A stretch of DNA of 64,000 nt from Aspergillus flavus. Its lineage: Eukaryota; Ascomycota; Eurotiomycetes; Eurotiales; Aspergillaceae. Below, piece by piece: positions 45,519 to 56,806 of the stretch. Both the position numbers and the translations under genes were made by a program. Below the pieces are notes generated by a model that saw only the letters and a list, made by a program, of their open reading frames with translations, was not told the origin of the DNA and did no database searches. How positions within the stretch are numbered: the first letter of the stretch is position 1; every line of letters starts with the position of its first letter. The DNA lies in assembly GCF_009017415.1 (NCBI RefSeq), contig NC_092407.1, positions 5,084,001-5,148,000 on the forward strand, read 5' to 3'.

Positions 45519-46338
45519 TCATGTAAGTCTGTAGAAAGCACGAGCACACTCAGCATAGGAGCCTTTCCAGACCACAATCCTACGTGTCAAAAGCCGTTCC
45601 TCTTCTACTATTTCCACCGTCCAGATCTAATCGCTCAGTGAGCAAGTGTCCAATCGCTAAGAATGGCTTTGATATGCGTACCTGCTCCGCTGTCCACCCA
45701 TGGTACACGCTGCGGATGAAATCGTGAATGAAAGCTTTGTCCATCTTCACCTCTGTACCTGTAGCTTCAGGTGCCAGCACGACTGCCTCCGTCAATATAG
45801 ACTCGGAGTCTGGTTTGCTGACAACCTTCGTAAAAGGTTCAATCAGAGGCCGGACTCGGCCATCCTCAGTCCTCTGTCCGGAAACGTAGTGACTCCGAAT
45901 GATAACACGACCGAAGAGATTGTCGTTATGCTCAAACTTAGCCCAGGTTAACAGGCGTTTCTCTGGCGTGCCCTCTAGTCCTCCAGCTAGTGCAGGCTCC
46001 AGCTTCATCCACTCGGTCGGTGCGCAGCTCGGGCTGTCATCGTCTTCATCCGAGCCCTGCGTGATCTTCAAGGTGGCGGTTGATGCGGATATCACCTTCC
46101 TTATTATCCAGCTTATCCCTTGCTGACATTCCTTAGCCTTCATATACACTATATGAGGGTATGTATTGAGATACATACCAATTTGAAAACGGCATCAAGA
46201 TTGTTCGACAGGCCGTTGTCCTGTTTGTCGCCGTGGGTCAGCGTGAGGTTTGTTCCAAGGCCATGGGATAGGCAGTATACTTACCATCACCCAGGTGCCG
46301 CTTAGATTTGTTATGTTCTGGCCATTTTGGGGAGGCAT
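45519..46338 (-). CDS. Conserved fungal protein of lipocalin-like type, function unknown
   Basis: Four exons on the minus strand, 46338-46285, 46220-46179, 46122-45682 and 45626-45519, with GT-AG introns of 55-64 nt keep one frame and give 214 residues. The N-terminus NLSGTWVM followed by LQGISWIIRKVIS resembles a widespread ascomycete family whose members start with an LxGxWxM strand and have a beta-rich body (LLTWAKFEHNDNLFGRVIIRS); a lipocalin-like fold is my inference. The C-terminus after splicing (IWTVEIVEEERLLTRRIVV) completes a beta strand pattern. There is no signal peptide. It is the first intact gene beyond cpaR, so it may be a cluster-edge gene, but no CPA role is known to me. Confidence 0.7.
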
Positions 46339-47431
46339 CTCGTTATTCCTGGCCTTGTCGCTCCACAGGGTCAACGGGTAAAACCGAAAGAGTGAATGAA
46401 ATGTGATAGAACGAAAATGATACGTAAAGAAAATACAGGACCCAAGTGCCCAGTGAGAAATGCGGCGAAAGCAATGCACCTCTTAGATATCAACTAATAG
46501 ACATCCATGACACCTATCAATTCTATGCCTACCACGTCAATATCCAGTAACCATTCGGACGGTTCCGGCAGTCGGAGTGAATGGGCCCATTGTCAGATGC
46601 GAGTATGTATATAAACCGCCAGCCGGATCCCTTCCGGGCTCAACCTGGAACAATCACGAACCTGGAACACCCCGGGAAATGCCAAACAACAGATACTGGC
46701 CTAGGTGTCCATATGTCATCATCCCGCATGAAAGTCCACAGAGAAGCCGGTTTTTAAGACGACATGTAATTTATCCACAGAAGCTTGTTTGGTGGTTTAG
46801 AGTACGCGCGAGGTGAGGTTATATAATGGGGGGGGGAACCACCCTCTGCCATAAAACTATCTGATTTCAATTTTTGTAATTGGACTTACACTATACAATA
46901 GAAAGACTGGTTGATCTGATACACAGTTGTATTGGGAGGAACAATTGTATTGCTGGCTTTGTATCGCACCCGTTCTATTAACCCCACGTTTCTGTCTATG
47001 CGTTGTCGGCAATTCATGTTAGAATATTTCTTGTACCCCCTGAAAGGCAATGTCTAGCGAACCTACTTCCATTGCCCCTATACCTCCTTTTGGCTATCTC
47101 TTTATCGGGGCAATGGTGTGTAAAAGCTATCAGGACTCGTTCACTATCTAGTCTCTCCCATGCCGGCACATGTGCTGGCCATTTGTCGTTAATAAACTTG
47201 ATACTGATGTAAGATCAGATGAGTCTTGAGTTTTATGTATATATATGTATATATAGTTAAGCCACTATAGGCACCCATTGATTTAAAACGTCATGGGTTC
47301 CTGTTGGAGGGTAAGCTGAATTATAGATACTCCTCCCCAGTAGCATCAATTTACCTGCAGGTATACAGAAAAAAGAGGGAAATGGTAGAATATGTATAAC
47401 TAAATCTAGTAGCAGTGGACTTCTACAACGA
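46339..47431. other. Intergenic region
   Basis: About 1.1 kb, AT-rich, with a nine-base G run at 46,828-46,836. I see no gene. Confidence 0.55.
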
Positions 47432-48522
47432 CTATACATAAGACCCCGCTGTCTCAGGAGAAACTAAAATGGTCAAACTACCAGTCGTTGCATACCTCCT
47501 ATAGCGCCACTCTTGGAAACATCTTTTATGCTCCCGCACTACCACGCGGATGGTAGGTGCAGACGAGCATAGGATTCCAATGTGAAGTTCTAGCGCTGAA
47601 AGAATCCAAATTGGGGTTGAAACCCAGACCTCATCGTAGGTTGAAAAGAGGGTATAGAGATATCTGGTTTTAATGGCCCCGCAAGTGCAGATAAGCAGAC
47701 CGAGAAGAAACATTCCCAGGACCCCAAGGCGCTGCTTTAGAGGTAGATCTAACTGCCACGCCAATGGGATTGGAATCAGCATGATCCAGAAATCCAAGAT
47801 TGTTGACAAGAGACTCCCAGTGAAAAGGATCATTTCACGGTTTGTGCAGTGGTACGGATAGTCAGGATAAAATGTTGGCGGATTAAAATCATATGCGGCT
47901 TTGACTGGGCTGTTACATTTAGTACAGGGAACGAAAGCATCTTTAGTTAGATCGATATGTCACACGAACCTGCATCGAAACAATAGCGCAGATATGTAGG
48001 CTACTGCCAGCACAGCGGTGACAAACATTGTAACGTATATGGTACACTGGTAGAGTCGTGTTTTCGTATGGGCAACGAGGCGGCGATAAAAGGCAAGAAA
48101 CGATAGCCGAACAAATGTTGATGCCAGAAAGAAAAAAACAAAATCGACAGTAACAAGGATCTTTGCTGGTCTGAAATACTGTGGAGGTAGATCCCATGTA
48201 TGTCTGTCGATTAAGTATTTCCATTTGGACAGTAACACAATAATCGTGACCACCGTAGTGGGGACCTTGATCAATGAATTAGATAGATCAACTGATTTGG
48301 CAAAATGCAAGTTGGCCTTACGATTGAGAGTATAATCAGGTAATCCTCAGCAAAGAACTGTCGAGATATTTTGAGTTTGTCATACAAACGCACGCTCAGA
48401 GCAGAGGTTGCTAATACGTAAAAAAGAAGCACAATCGTTGGCAGAGCTGGCCCTTTCGTCTCGGGGTCTGCATAGTTCGGAGCTGGCCACCCTGCCACAA
48501 CATCAGAGGGGATTTCAACCAT
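47432..48522 (-). CDS. Seven-helix fungal rhodopsin-domain membrane protein
   Basis: Three exons, 48522-48322, 48265-47970 and 47909-47432, with introns of 56 and 60 nt, encode 324 residues. Hydrophobic segments follow the seven-helix layout of the fungal rhodopsin-domain (SAT20/PTH11-like) integral membrane family: TIVLLFYVLATSAL, then FFAEDYLIILS, VVTIIVLL, ILVTVDFVFFFLAST, VTAVLAVAYISALLF, LLSTILDFWIMLIPIPLAW and MFLLGLLICTCGAIK, with the usual YHCTN loop between. The ATG at 48,522 is chosen because the longer frame begins with TTG. Function is unknown; members are often sensors or of unassigned role near metabolite clusters. No pigment-binding Lys is obvious, so it is not a light-driven rhodopsin. 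Confidence 0.78.
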
Positions 48523-49189
48523 GCTAATCCCCAGGCTCGGTGCATGCGGTACAGTCAACGGAACCTAGAGAGATAAAGTAGAGGTGAAGAGGACCTTATC
48601 TCCAGGCTTCCAGGGGTGGTGTGGCTTGGGTTTCTTGTGAAAGCTGATAGATGGAGAAAGAAGCATCAAAAGTAAAAGCCAAAACCGTGACAGTCGTGGA
48701 GGAAAGGTCACGCTTTGCACATTCAGACGGTTAACTTTTCATGGCACTAGATCCATGATGCGGAGGCCATGGTTGATCCATGGTGACCGTGAACTCTACG
48801 GCCAGATTGGATGCCGCTACTGCCGCGCTATTGGCCCACTCCCCGCACTCGTGGAGCGAACCCTAAAAGGTCGTTGAACCAAAGTACATGTTCCATAAAT
48901 ATTGGCCTCTCATCTCTCCCGCGACAAATTACTAATGCGCCTAGAACACGGCTTCAGACACCGACCGCTACTTTGCACACTGTGCAAAGTCTCTCTACAA
49001 GGACTAGTCTCGCACTCGGGCTGGAGTATACTAATGTCGGCTTGAATGGCGATACTCCAAATTGCCATATGATAGATGATAGATTAAAACCCAAGATCCT
49101 GCCGCCGTTAATTATCGTATTTGTCTTCATCCAGACAACCAGATGTAACTGAGATGTATCTTAAACCTAAACCTTAACTAAGGTCAGCA

Positions 49190-49610
49190 TCGCACCCTTG
49201 GATGTAGATAGACCGCGGCAATATTCTCAATGTCTATATATATCCACAATCCTCTGCATAAATTACGGATATAGTATATCTATTACTATCCTCATTCCGC
49301 AGCTTTGTGGATATAATATACTATCTAATATCCTCTAGATGTTTAAGGATATCCAATGGATATTAACCATCTTCAATGTACTAAGTCTCGTGATTTATAT
49401 TCATACAATTTATATATCTAAGTAGTATAAATGTTACGTGACTTACCTTACATAAATAATTAGACGAGAATTATACTAGTATAGATATCTATAAAATATT
49501 CTTATTATCCTTGCGAACATCCATGGATATTCTTATTGAGAATATAGTATTAAAATGATATCTATTATCTGTAAATTGCGGATATGGTAGGCGACCCAAT
49601 ATCCAATGGA
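49190..49610. repeat. AT-rich block of degenerate GGATAT/ATATCC repeats
   Basis: The block is very AT-rich and repeats short elements such as ATATCC, ATCCTC and GGATAT in alternating orientation; ATATCCAATGGA occurs near 49,347 and again near 49,599. It may be a degraded repeat, possibly after repeat-induced point mutation, but no transposon coding sequence is left. Confidence 0.6.
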
Positions 49611-49983
49611 GAGGATATGCCGCAGTCTAGATTTAGACATAGAGCAATTTGCAGACATATTTCTTTGTCAGACAATCCATCCATAGAGACTTCCACCTTT
49701 GAACCTTTGTCAGATATTGACCAATTTCTTGCTCACCCGTTCCTCTTACAGGTCGCGCGCTGTGGCAGCTCGCAAGAGCTTAACAAAGCAAAACCCGATG
49801 GTCGGGCCAGATTCCCATCGCACTCAATCGGGACTAGCAGATCTCATTCTGTGGTGTGATCACATGACTGAAGTCACGTGCGGCCAAGGGCATTACGATT
49901 TGTAGGGAATACCAGGCTTCCCACCAGAGGTCAACGCCGCCCCCTGTTAAATGCTTACTTTGGATCCTTTTCGGACGCTGTAA

Positions 49984-50304
49984 TTGAGCGCATCAAGTCA
50001 GATTCCGCGGTATGAAGGGCCTCTACTAGAGGGTTGGGAGGCTGCTGTTCATAACTCTCAGGTGGATCACGTCGACCAGGAAACAATTCTAACATTGTCT
50101 GCCACTGTCAGGCAACAGCCTGCGACATGGGGTCTGCACAGTGTCTCTCTCTGCAAGCCAGGTGCCTCCAACTACGTCCTCGATGAGCGCGATAGACTAC
50201 GTACCTTTTCATATGTTGTCAATGTCGGGATCAACTACGCACATGTGAGTGTCAAAGGTCGCGCTCTCCTTGGCTTTTGTTGCGGTCCCAGGGTCCGATC
50301 TTGA
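49984..50304 (+). pseudogene. Coding-like fragment without start codon
   Basis: A 106-codon frame (LEGWEAAVHNSQVDHVDQ ... NYVLDERDRLRTFSYVVNV) has the composition of a real protein, but begins with TTG, has no upstream ATG in frame and stops without a recognisable domain end. I do not recognise the family. It may be an exon of a gene I could not assemble or a gene relic. Confidence 0.25.
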
Positions 50305-51159
50305 CACATATGGTCATGGCCTTTCGTGGAGATGCCACACTCGGCCTAATCGCCTCACTTAATGCAACTGAGGTGTAGGATAGCCGGAACTGCCTCGATT
50401 AATGCGATGATATATTATCCAGACGAGGCCAGGGGATCGCGCTTGAGGAACCTGTTTTTCGCATCACCCCATATCATGATATATTGTACAGTCAATCCGA
50501 TACCTAAACCCTGTAGACGTACGTGTCGCAGGTGGCAGTGTCGAGGAGGTGTAAATAGTACGAGTACCTTTGGTTTCTTCGCTACTTAATTAGAATGCTA
50601 CACAATTAAGCAACACCAAAGGTGATGGGGTTCAACTCGAGTCAAGCTAATGTTCTAGCTCCAGTCTCTAGTACAGCAGGACGAGCTGTACCTAATCACG
50701 TGGTTAGCTTAGCAAACTGGGCAGTTAGTAGGAAGGTTAGTGTCCTCTACGCCAGGTGGAACGGTAGTATTCCTAGAGTGAAAACCCGGGAGAAGGCATT
50801 TGCGTGATATGACAGATCAAAACTGGAACCGGGTCTGCAGGCACGCATAAAGACTGGGCGTTGGGAGTGGTAGTTGAAACTGTTTAGAGTTCTATAATTG
50901 CATGTTGTGCTAAAGTAAAAAATACCGAAATGATAGAAATCAAAGAATGTAATTAAACCCGGTAAAGCTTAGGGTGCTAGTGAGGTAATGAAAGTTATAT
51001 ATTAATAGCAAAACACTATGAGCGTGGGACAATCCGTGCAGAATGACTAGATAGTTGAAAGAAGACGAAAGGAAATGTTGAGGATGTACTGGCCATATCC
51101 CCTTTCCCGATTCCATACGAAATAGCTGTCGATGGAGATTTGGCTACGGTAGGGTGATG

Positions 51160-52242
51160 CTATTCATACATGCCTGCCGAGAGCTTATGCTTGAGGAGGA
51201 GATCTTTGGCGTTTTGCGAGAGGACGTCAGGGCTCAGTTCCGGATTGTCGTGTGCAAAGGCGAGGTAGCTGGCTTTGGCGCCTTCAATCGCCACCGCAGG
51301 AGCATAGGGATAGTCGGATCCATACAGCACATGCGATGTATCCGTGTTTAACAAAAGCCCGGTAAGTTGGGTTTTGGTGGTACTGAGGGCAATATCGTAA
51401 TAGAAGCGTCGGAATTCAGCCTCGACCTGAAGTGGCGTTAAGTTCAAGACACTGGAAATTTCTGGTACCAGAAGACTACCGGACGCGCGAGCAGATAGGT
51501 AGGGCAGGGTGCCGCCTGCATGAGATAGAATCAGGTCTACATCCTGCGTGCGTGTGCGAACCCCGCGAAGGACTAAGTCGACGGCCGCGCGAGTGGTCTG
51601 TTGGGGGTAGTCAACAATGGGCTGAGGCAAGGCCCCAGCGACAAACAAGGGGTTGACGTCCATGACTCCAGGATGCATGAACACCAAGGCCTTGTACATG
51701 TTAAGTCTTTCCCAGATTGGATCAAAGGTCGGATCGCCGGGTAACATATCCCCATATGATGTATACATTCCAACCCCAACAGCTGCCCTTTGCGTCTTGA
51801 AGATATAGTCGATTTCCGCTAAGGTGCCGTTAATGTCTCGCCAGTCTGGAAGAGCCCCGAAGAATTCTATATGAGTGGGGTCTTCGTGCGTGATGTTCGC
51901 CAGGAAGTCATTGACCTTGCGACAAAGGGTGCGACCCTTTTCCCCAGTTCCAACGACAGGAACCCCAGGGGTTGAAAGCGATAGGACGGCTTTCTCAGAC
52001 CCTACACTACTCATGCTGCGCAATGTCCCTTCCAGGGACCACTCGGGCGTTGGGTATCCGGAGGGATCACCACCGGCTTCAGCCACTGCGGCAACGTAGA
52101 ACGGAGGAAGCACATGGATATGTGTATCTGTCAGGTGCCACATGTCGCGGAGCCCGTGGCGGTGCTTCATTCCATGAGCATGGACACTGCCTAAAAGGCC
52201 AGTTAGAAGTGTCGCAAAAAGAAGGCTTCTCGTTAAAGGCAT
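51160..52242 (-). CDS. Secreted amidohydrolase-2 / ACMSD-like metal-dependent hydrolase or decarboxylase
   Basis: An intronless frame from the ATG at 52,242 gives 360 residues. The first 22 or so (MPLTRSLLFATLLTGLLGSV) form a signal peptide. The metal-binding DTHIHVLPP motif carries H41 and H43; further family motifs are VFMHPGV, LILSHAGGTLPYL and the C-terminal VLYGSDYPYAP with the metal-ligand Asp. These place it in the amidohydrolase-related (TIM-barrel) group that includes aminocarboxymuconate semialdehyde decarboxylase and fungal aromatic-acid decarboxylases. The substrate is unknown. A signal peptide is unusual for aromatic decarboxylases and suggests extracellular or vacuolar action. 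A longer version starting 30 codons upstream would begin with TTG. Confidence 0.82.
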   Translation of the reverse strand: MPLTRSLLFATLLTGLLGSVHAHGMKHRHGLRDMWHLTDTHIHVLPPFYVAAVAEAGGDPSGYPTPEWSLEGTLRSMSSVGSEKAVLSLSTPGVPVVGTGEKGRTLCRKVNDFLANITHEDPTHIEFFGALPDWRDINGTLAEIDYIFKTQRAAVGVGMYTSYGDMLPGDPTFDPIWERLNMYKALVFMHPGVMDVNPLFVAGALPQPIVDYPQQTTRAAVDLVLRGVRTRTQDVDLILSHAGGTLPYLSARASGSLLVPEISSVLNLTPLQVEAEFRRFYYDIALSTTKTQLTGLLLNTDTSHVLYGSDYPYAPAVAIEGAKASYLAFAHDNPELSPDVLSQNAKDLLLKHKLSAGMYE

Positions 52243-54186
52243 GTTGTGTGGTAAAGACAGGAAACGGTCGACTATAGAGACCAAAGAAAGTGATAGGAAC
52301 AACAAAAGGAAAGAAGGAATCAAAGAAAGCAAGAAAGAGTACCGAGATCACAGAGGTTATGATCACTACACTTTTGAACTGAGAGCTAAGGGTTGTATAC
52401 AATCATATTTATACTTTGGCAGCCCATGCTGGGGTTTCCCAAGGCCATTCGCGTTCAATAGGTGGCGGAGTGGACGCGCGGCGACTGAAGATCACCCCGT
52501 GGCTTGTCGGAGTCTGAGGCCAACCAAAACGCCTATGACTTCAGATATAGGGTTGGAAATTGGGCACTGAAACTTATTTTCTTCTCGGTACCTCTCCGGC
52601 AAGGACAAGGTTGAGGAATGGGGGCTAGGGATGCGTCCCGGTCTCGGACACAAATCACGCTTTAGCTCGACTCTACGACGATATGTTTAGGTCCCAACAG
52701 TCCCATAGGATTTGGAAACTGATGGGAGGAGCCTCACACCATGCTACAACGTCAGCATCAGTGCCATGTGTCGGAAAGCCAACTGCATTCCCTGTGTAGT
52801 CAAGGCTTCGACTCTCACTGCGAGCTTGGCGTTGACCTCGACTGAGCAATCTTGCTGAAGGACTTGCCACAACAACCCTGCACAAATTGCTGTTACACTG
52901 CGATTCTATGTACTTCCGTTCCAACTTCCATCACTTCAATCAGTCTGTGAGTCTCGGTCATGTTTGTTTCTCGAAAGCACGTGACATGCTGGCCAGCGGA
53001 CATTCTTGTAGGGATTATGTGATGGCTTCTGCCCGTTGCTGTTTGTATCTCTGCCCCCACAGTGAAACCATCTTTTACTATTTCCTCGCCGAGTGCTTCT
53101 ATGTGTGGACAGCAACTCTTGCGGACATCTGTGTAGGACTAGCCGAACTTCCGCTCACACTGAAAAACGTAACTAGGCGAGCATCTAAATAATCATCGGC
53201 AGGTACTAGACGTTTGCTGCCCAAGATCCTCCCCACTTAAGCCTCCTTCTCATTTCAATGCCTGTTTGAAACACCGCTCGCTACGTCGTAGGTACAGCTA
53301 GCCAGGCTTATGACAGCATGCTCAAACTCTCAGAAGATAATATTTCAATGTAAGAAGGTTGACTTCTAGAATTTCTCAATCAAGTTCCTTTGCTACTCCC
53401 AGGAAGTATCGGCAGGTCATTTATATGCATACTCAGGTTCTATTTAGGACTGCGCCCTCGGGCAATCATTGGCACTTCGATCTCTACAGAAACTTGTCAG
53501 GTGTCAATTGACCGTGCTCAGGACCACCAAAATTGCCCCAGGATCCGTGTACTGTGGGGCTTGGCTTGAGGTTCGGGATGATTCCGGACCCCTGTGGAGT
53601 ATCAGGTCCGGCCCGATCAATGTGTGGCACAAAGTTTAATTCACAGTGTGGAGTAAAACCCGGCCAATATGAATGCGAGAGCCAGCAAGAATCAAGCCCG
53701 GAAGACTTCACCTAGCCATTTGAAACCAGCACGGATCCGGATTGCAGCCGGTCTCCCCAGGGGCAATGCACAAGGGAACACCGGAAAAGAACCGAGTACA
53801 TGCTGTTGATTACAAACGGTCGGGTTTCGGTTCGATTCTCGAGCATCTTAGAGAAGTCTAGCCTGTGTACTGAGAATCACTGACTTCACATGGGTTGTCT
53901 CGGAACTATTGATCGTTAACCACACCTGCCTTGGGCGAGATTCTCAACATTTTGTTTCCTACACACTAGCGGTGCTGGTACTAAACCCCCTGTTGCTAGC
54001 CAGTAGACGCCAACCTGCTTGGCTGGTCTTCTACCACATATATAATATTTGAAATGTTTGTCCGTTACATCACTCTATCTCTCAGACCACCAGGGTGACG
54101 GCCATGGTTCTACCCGCTGCAAAGTCTCTACCCCCGCGATTACCTTTCCTTCGTCTTGCATCTAGACACAAATCCTTGCATATAAT
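52243..54186. other. Intergenic region
   Basis: About 1.9 kb between two divergent genes. Apart from TATA-like elements near each end I see no gene, RNA or repeat. Confidence 0.55.
52406..52413 (-). promoter_or_regulatory. TATA-like element of the amidohydrolase gene
   Basis: The octamer TATAAATA on the minus strand lies about 165 bases upstream of the ATG at 52,242. A core promoter role is inferred only from sequence and distance. Confidence 0.4.
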
Positions 54187-55537
54187 ATGAAGAAAGATCT
54201 CATTTCATCCAGCCGCGATGCCATCGGGCTTGATCAACGGCTACCGGGTGAAGTTGATAAGAATGTCCTCGAGGTTCAACATTGCGAGGTCATAGATTCC
54301 TGTCCATCATCTACAAGTTTCCAAAGAAGCAAGCGGCAGTCTCTTCGGCGACACTGCGCAAAGTTCCGGTGGTTCTATATCCTGGGTGTGGTTGTCGTGT
54401 TGTCAATCATGCTACCAGTCTTGTATGGTTCCTACCTACCTCCTCTCAATAATTGTACTTACTGTGCTCTTAGCTTTCTAGTGATACTCCGTGCGATAGT
54501 CCAGCGAATACTCAACCAATCCCACCTCGTCCTCACATCAGCCGATATCATGAATCCGCGCCCTCATTCGGTCGACCTTACTATCAACTCGACTTTACAT
54601 CTGCCCGTTGACATTCCAGTGCGCATAGATCCTCTGACACTCAATCTTGGATCCGTACCCGGTTCAAGTAACAGCCCATTCGCTCAGGTGTACATACCTG
54701 GAACCACAGTTGGTGGGACGGCTGTCCTAGGAGTGCAAAACCAAACCACACAATTAAACAATCAGCAATGGCTCGAATACGTCCGGTCCATGATATTCGA
54801 GGAAACCGTTGTTATGTCTGTGGTCGCAAGAGTGGACACTTTCCTGGGCATATTAAAATCAAACGTTGTCTTCAATAAGGAGATTGAACAGAAAGGTTAG
54901 CTACACCTCCTGCACAAAAATACTCCCACGTTTCCGAATCCAAATCGAAAGAGGACAAATTCTGATTTTGATAGCAGGCCTGAATTCATTCTCCGGCTTT
55001 TCCATCCAGCATCCCCGATTGCTTCTCCCTGCCGCTGACAACGGGACGAACTTCATCGCCACCGTATCCCTACCTAATCCTTCGGTCATGACGTTAGAGA
55101 TTGTAAACACCCTTAGAAAATCTGTGACTAAATTAACCAGCTGACAGTCGCCACAGGGAACTGTGGTGTTGGATCTGAAGATCTCTGGGGGCACAATTGG
55201 CAACGCTACGCTCAAAGATCTGATCATACAACCAGGGAATCAGTCAACTACATTATACGGCATACTGGACCTACAAAGCATGAAGTCAAATGCCGGTACC
55301 ATTATAAAAAACCAGTCGGATCCTTTGAAAAATGGATACCTCCTTATAGATTCTGTGGTGAAGCTGGTTACGTATGACGGTGTTGAGGTACCATATTACA
55401 CCGATGCAATGCACAACCTAACCATGACAGCAAAGTTGCCGCTTGTCGAACTGGGGTTGGATACACTAGGAGGAATCATGGAGGATCGTGGTATAGGCTT
55501 ACCATTTTTATCAAAGCTTCGTAGCGCTGATGGTTGA
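54187..55537 (+). CDS. DUF3712-type single-pass membrane protein
   Basis: Four exons, 54187-54422, 54474-54895, 54978-55102 and 55157-55537, give 387 residues. A cytosolic N-terminus of about 60 residues is followed by one membrane helix (FYILGVVVVLSIMLPV) and a lumenal or extracellular beta-rich part with the family pattern IMNPRPHSVDLTINSTL ... VRIDPLTLNLG. Fungal DUF3712 proteins resemble LEA-type lipid-binding domains; function unknown. The first intron is 51 nt, a multiple of three, and has no stop, so a version keeping it would also be open; removing it gives a continuous helix-to-QRI segment like other members. A TATA-like element lies near 54,038. Confidence 0.75.
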
Positions 55538-56012
55538 TTTTGTCCAAGCGCTCTTTCAGTGTACTATAATCTATTAGCGGTATATCTATGGAGTATAGTA
55601 GGCCAATAGACTTTAGAATTATAGTACTAAATACTGGACATCTTCCCTCACATTGAAATCCGCTCCGACAGATCATCGATTGTGGGGTTTTGCCAGTCGG
55701 AAGGAGATGTGGGTTACCGATGCCACACCGAAAATATATATTCAACCAACGTCTTCCAAGAGCTATCATTCCCAAAAATATAGCAATTTACTAGTCAATT
55801 CCAATATATAATGAATGCGTAGCCTACTACTAGCGTGTACTAGCGTACTGCGGGGATCCGATGCAATTTCCACTTCTCCGCACCTTCCGATCCAACTCCC
55901 AAGGTTTTTGGGGATCTTTCCTGGATCCTTTTCAAAGAAACCAATCCAGCATGCTACCTGCCTTAGCTCACAGCTTCAAGCTCTTGCCTACGCGCGGCCG
56001 GACCCCGGCAAA
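55538..56012. other. Spacer before the transcription-factor relic
   Basis: About 475 AT-rich bases with no supported gene. Confidence 0.55.
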
Positions 56013-56733
56013 ATGTAGTCGACCTGTAGTTTCTGTAACCGCCAATTCTCGCGACGCGAGCATCTGACTCGCCATCAACGCTTCCATGTCAATGAACGCT
56101 CCTACGTGTGCGGATCTTGTGGAAAGAGATTTAACAGATGGTAGGTCCCACTGTTGCTTACCATTATATACATCTTGTAACGTTGATAGCGATCTCCTGT
56201 ATAGGCACAGAAAGCTGAACTGCTCGACGGTCACTCGGGACAGAAGAGTCAAGCAGCCACAGACCCGCAATCGTTCAGCCTGTGACCACTGTGCCAAAGC
56301 CAAGCTCCGCTGCTCACCCTCTGATCCATGCAGCAGGTGCCAAAAGAAAAATATCCCCTGCGTGAGGAAGTCTGGAAATAGTTCGACCGACTCGATCGAC
56401 ACTGACGATATGCGTCCGGAAAGACCGCCACATACCCATACTGACTCAATCCCCGAGTTTGGATGTCAACAGGATGCCCAGGCTGCCATGGCCCCCATGT
56501 ATCTCTTGGTGCTATGCCGCAGATTCCACTGGGCACAGGTAAGCCTCCCAAAGGCCAGAGGGGGAAGCCGGCCTACTGATCATGGTAGGAAATGGCGATA
56601 CTGAAGCATCACCCCGTGAAGTCCATGCGGCCCAGGATCCGTACAATGTGGTGCTTGCCTGGCCGTTCGAAGGTTGTACACCACCTGTAGTACGCGAGTC
56701 CTTGTGGATCGAATATCCCAGATGTAACCACAT
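56013..56733 (+). pseudogene. Relic of a C2H2-Zn2Cys6 transcription factor
   Basis: The frame encodes a first C2H2 finger (CSFCNRQFSRREHLTRHQRFH), a second finger completed over a 49-nt intron (56141-56189), and a Zn2Cys6 cluster (CDHCAKAKLRC ... CSRCQKKNIPC). This double DNA-binding module is a known Aspergillus regulator class, normally 700 or more residues with a fungal transcription-factor domain. Here the likely start codon at 56,013 is followed at once by TAG, and the frame ends near 56,733 after one more intron (about 56,539-56,588) without the regulatory domain. The P450 pseudogene begins about 70 bases on. It is therefore broken at both ends, unless an upstream exon supplies another start. 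Confidence 0.65.
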
Positions 56734-56806
56734 TAGCTATTAATTACACATTGGATGCCCAGTACGAGTCAGCCCTTTGTCACATTGAACAACTTTGCAG
56801 TCCGAA

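Larger units (their letters stand above)
48523..51159. other. Long gene-poor, AT-rich region
   Basis: This 2.6 kb stretch contains an AT-rich repeat block near 49,190-49,610 and a coding-like fragment at 49,984-50,304, both listed separately. No complete gene is supported. It looks like decayed subtelomeric sequence. Confidence 0.6.

Noticed and set aside
52243..52332. 30-codon extension of the amidohydrolase
   Set aside because: It begins with TTG and would place a second hydrophobic stretch ahead of the clear signal peptide.
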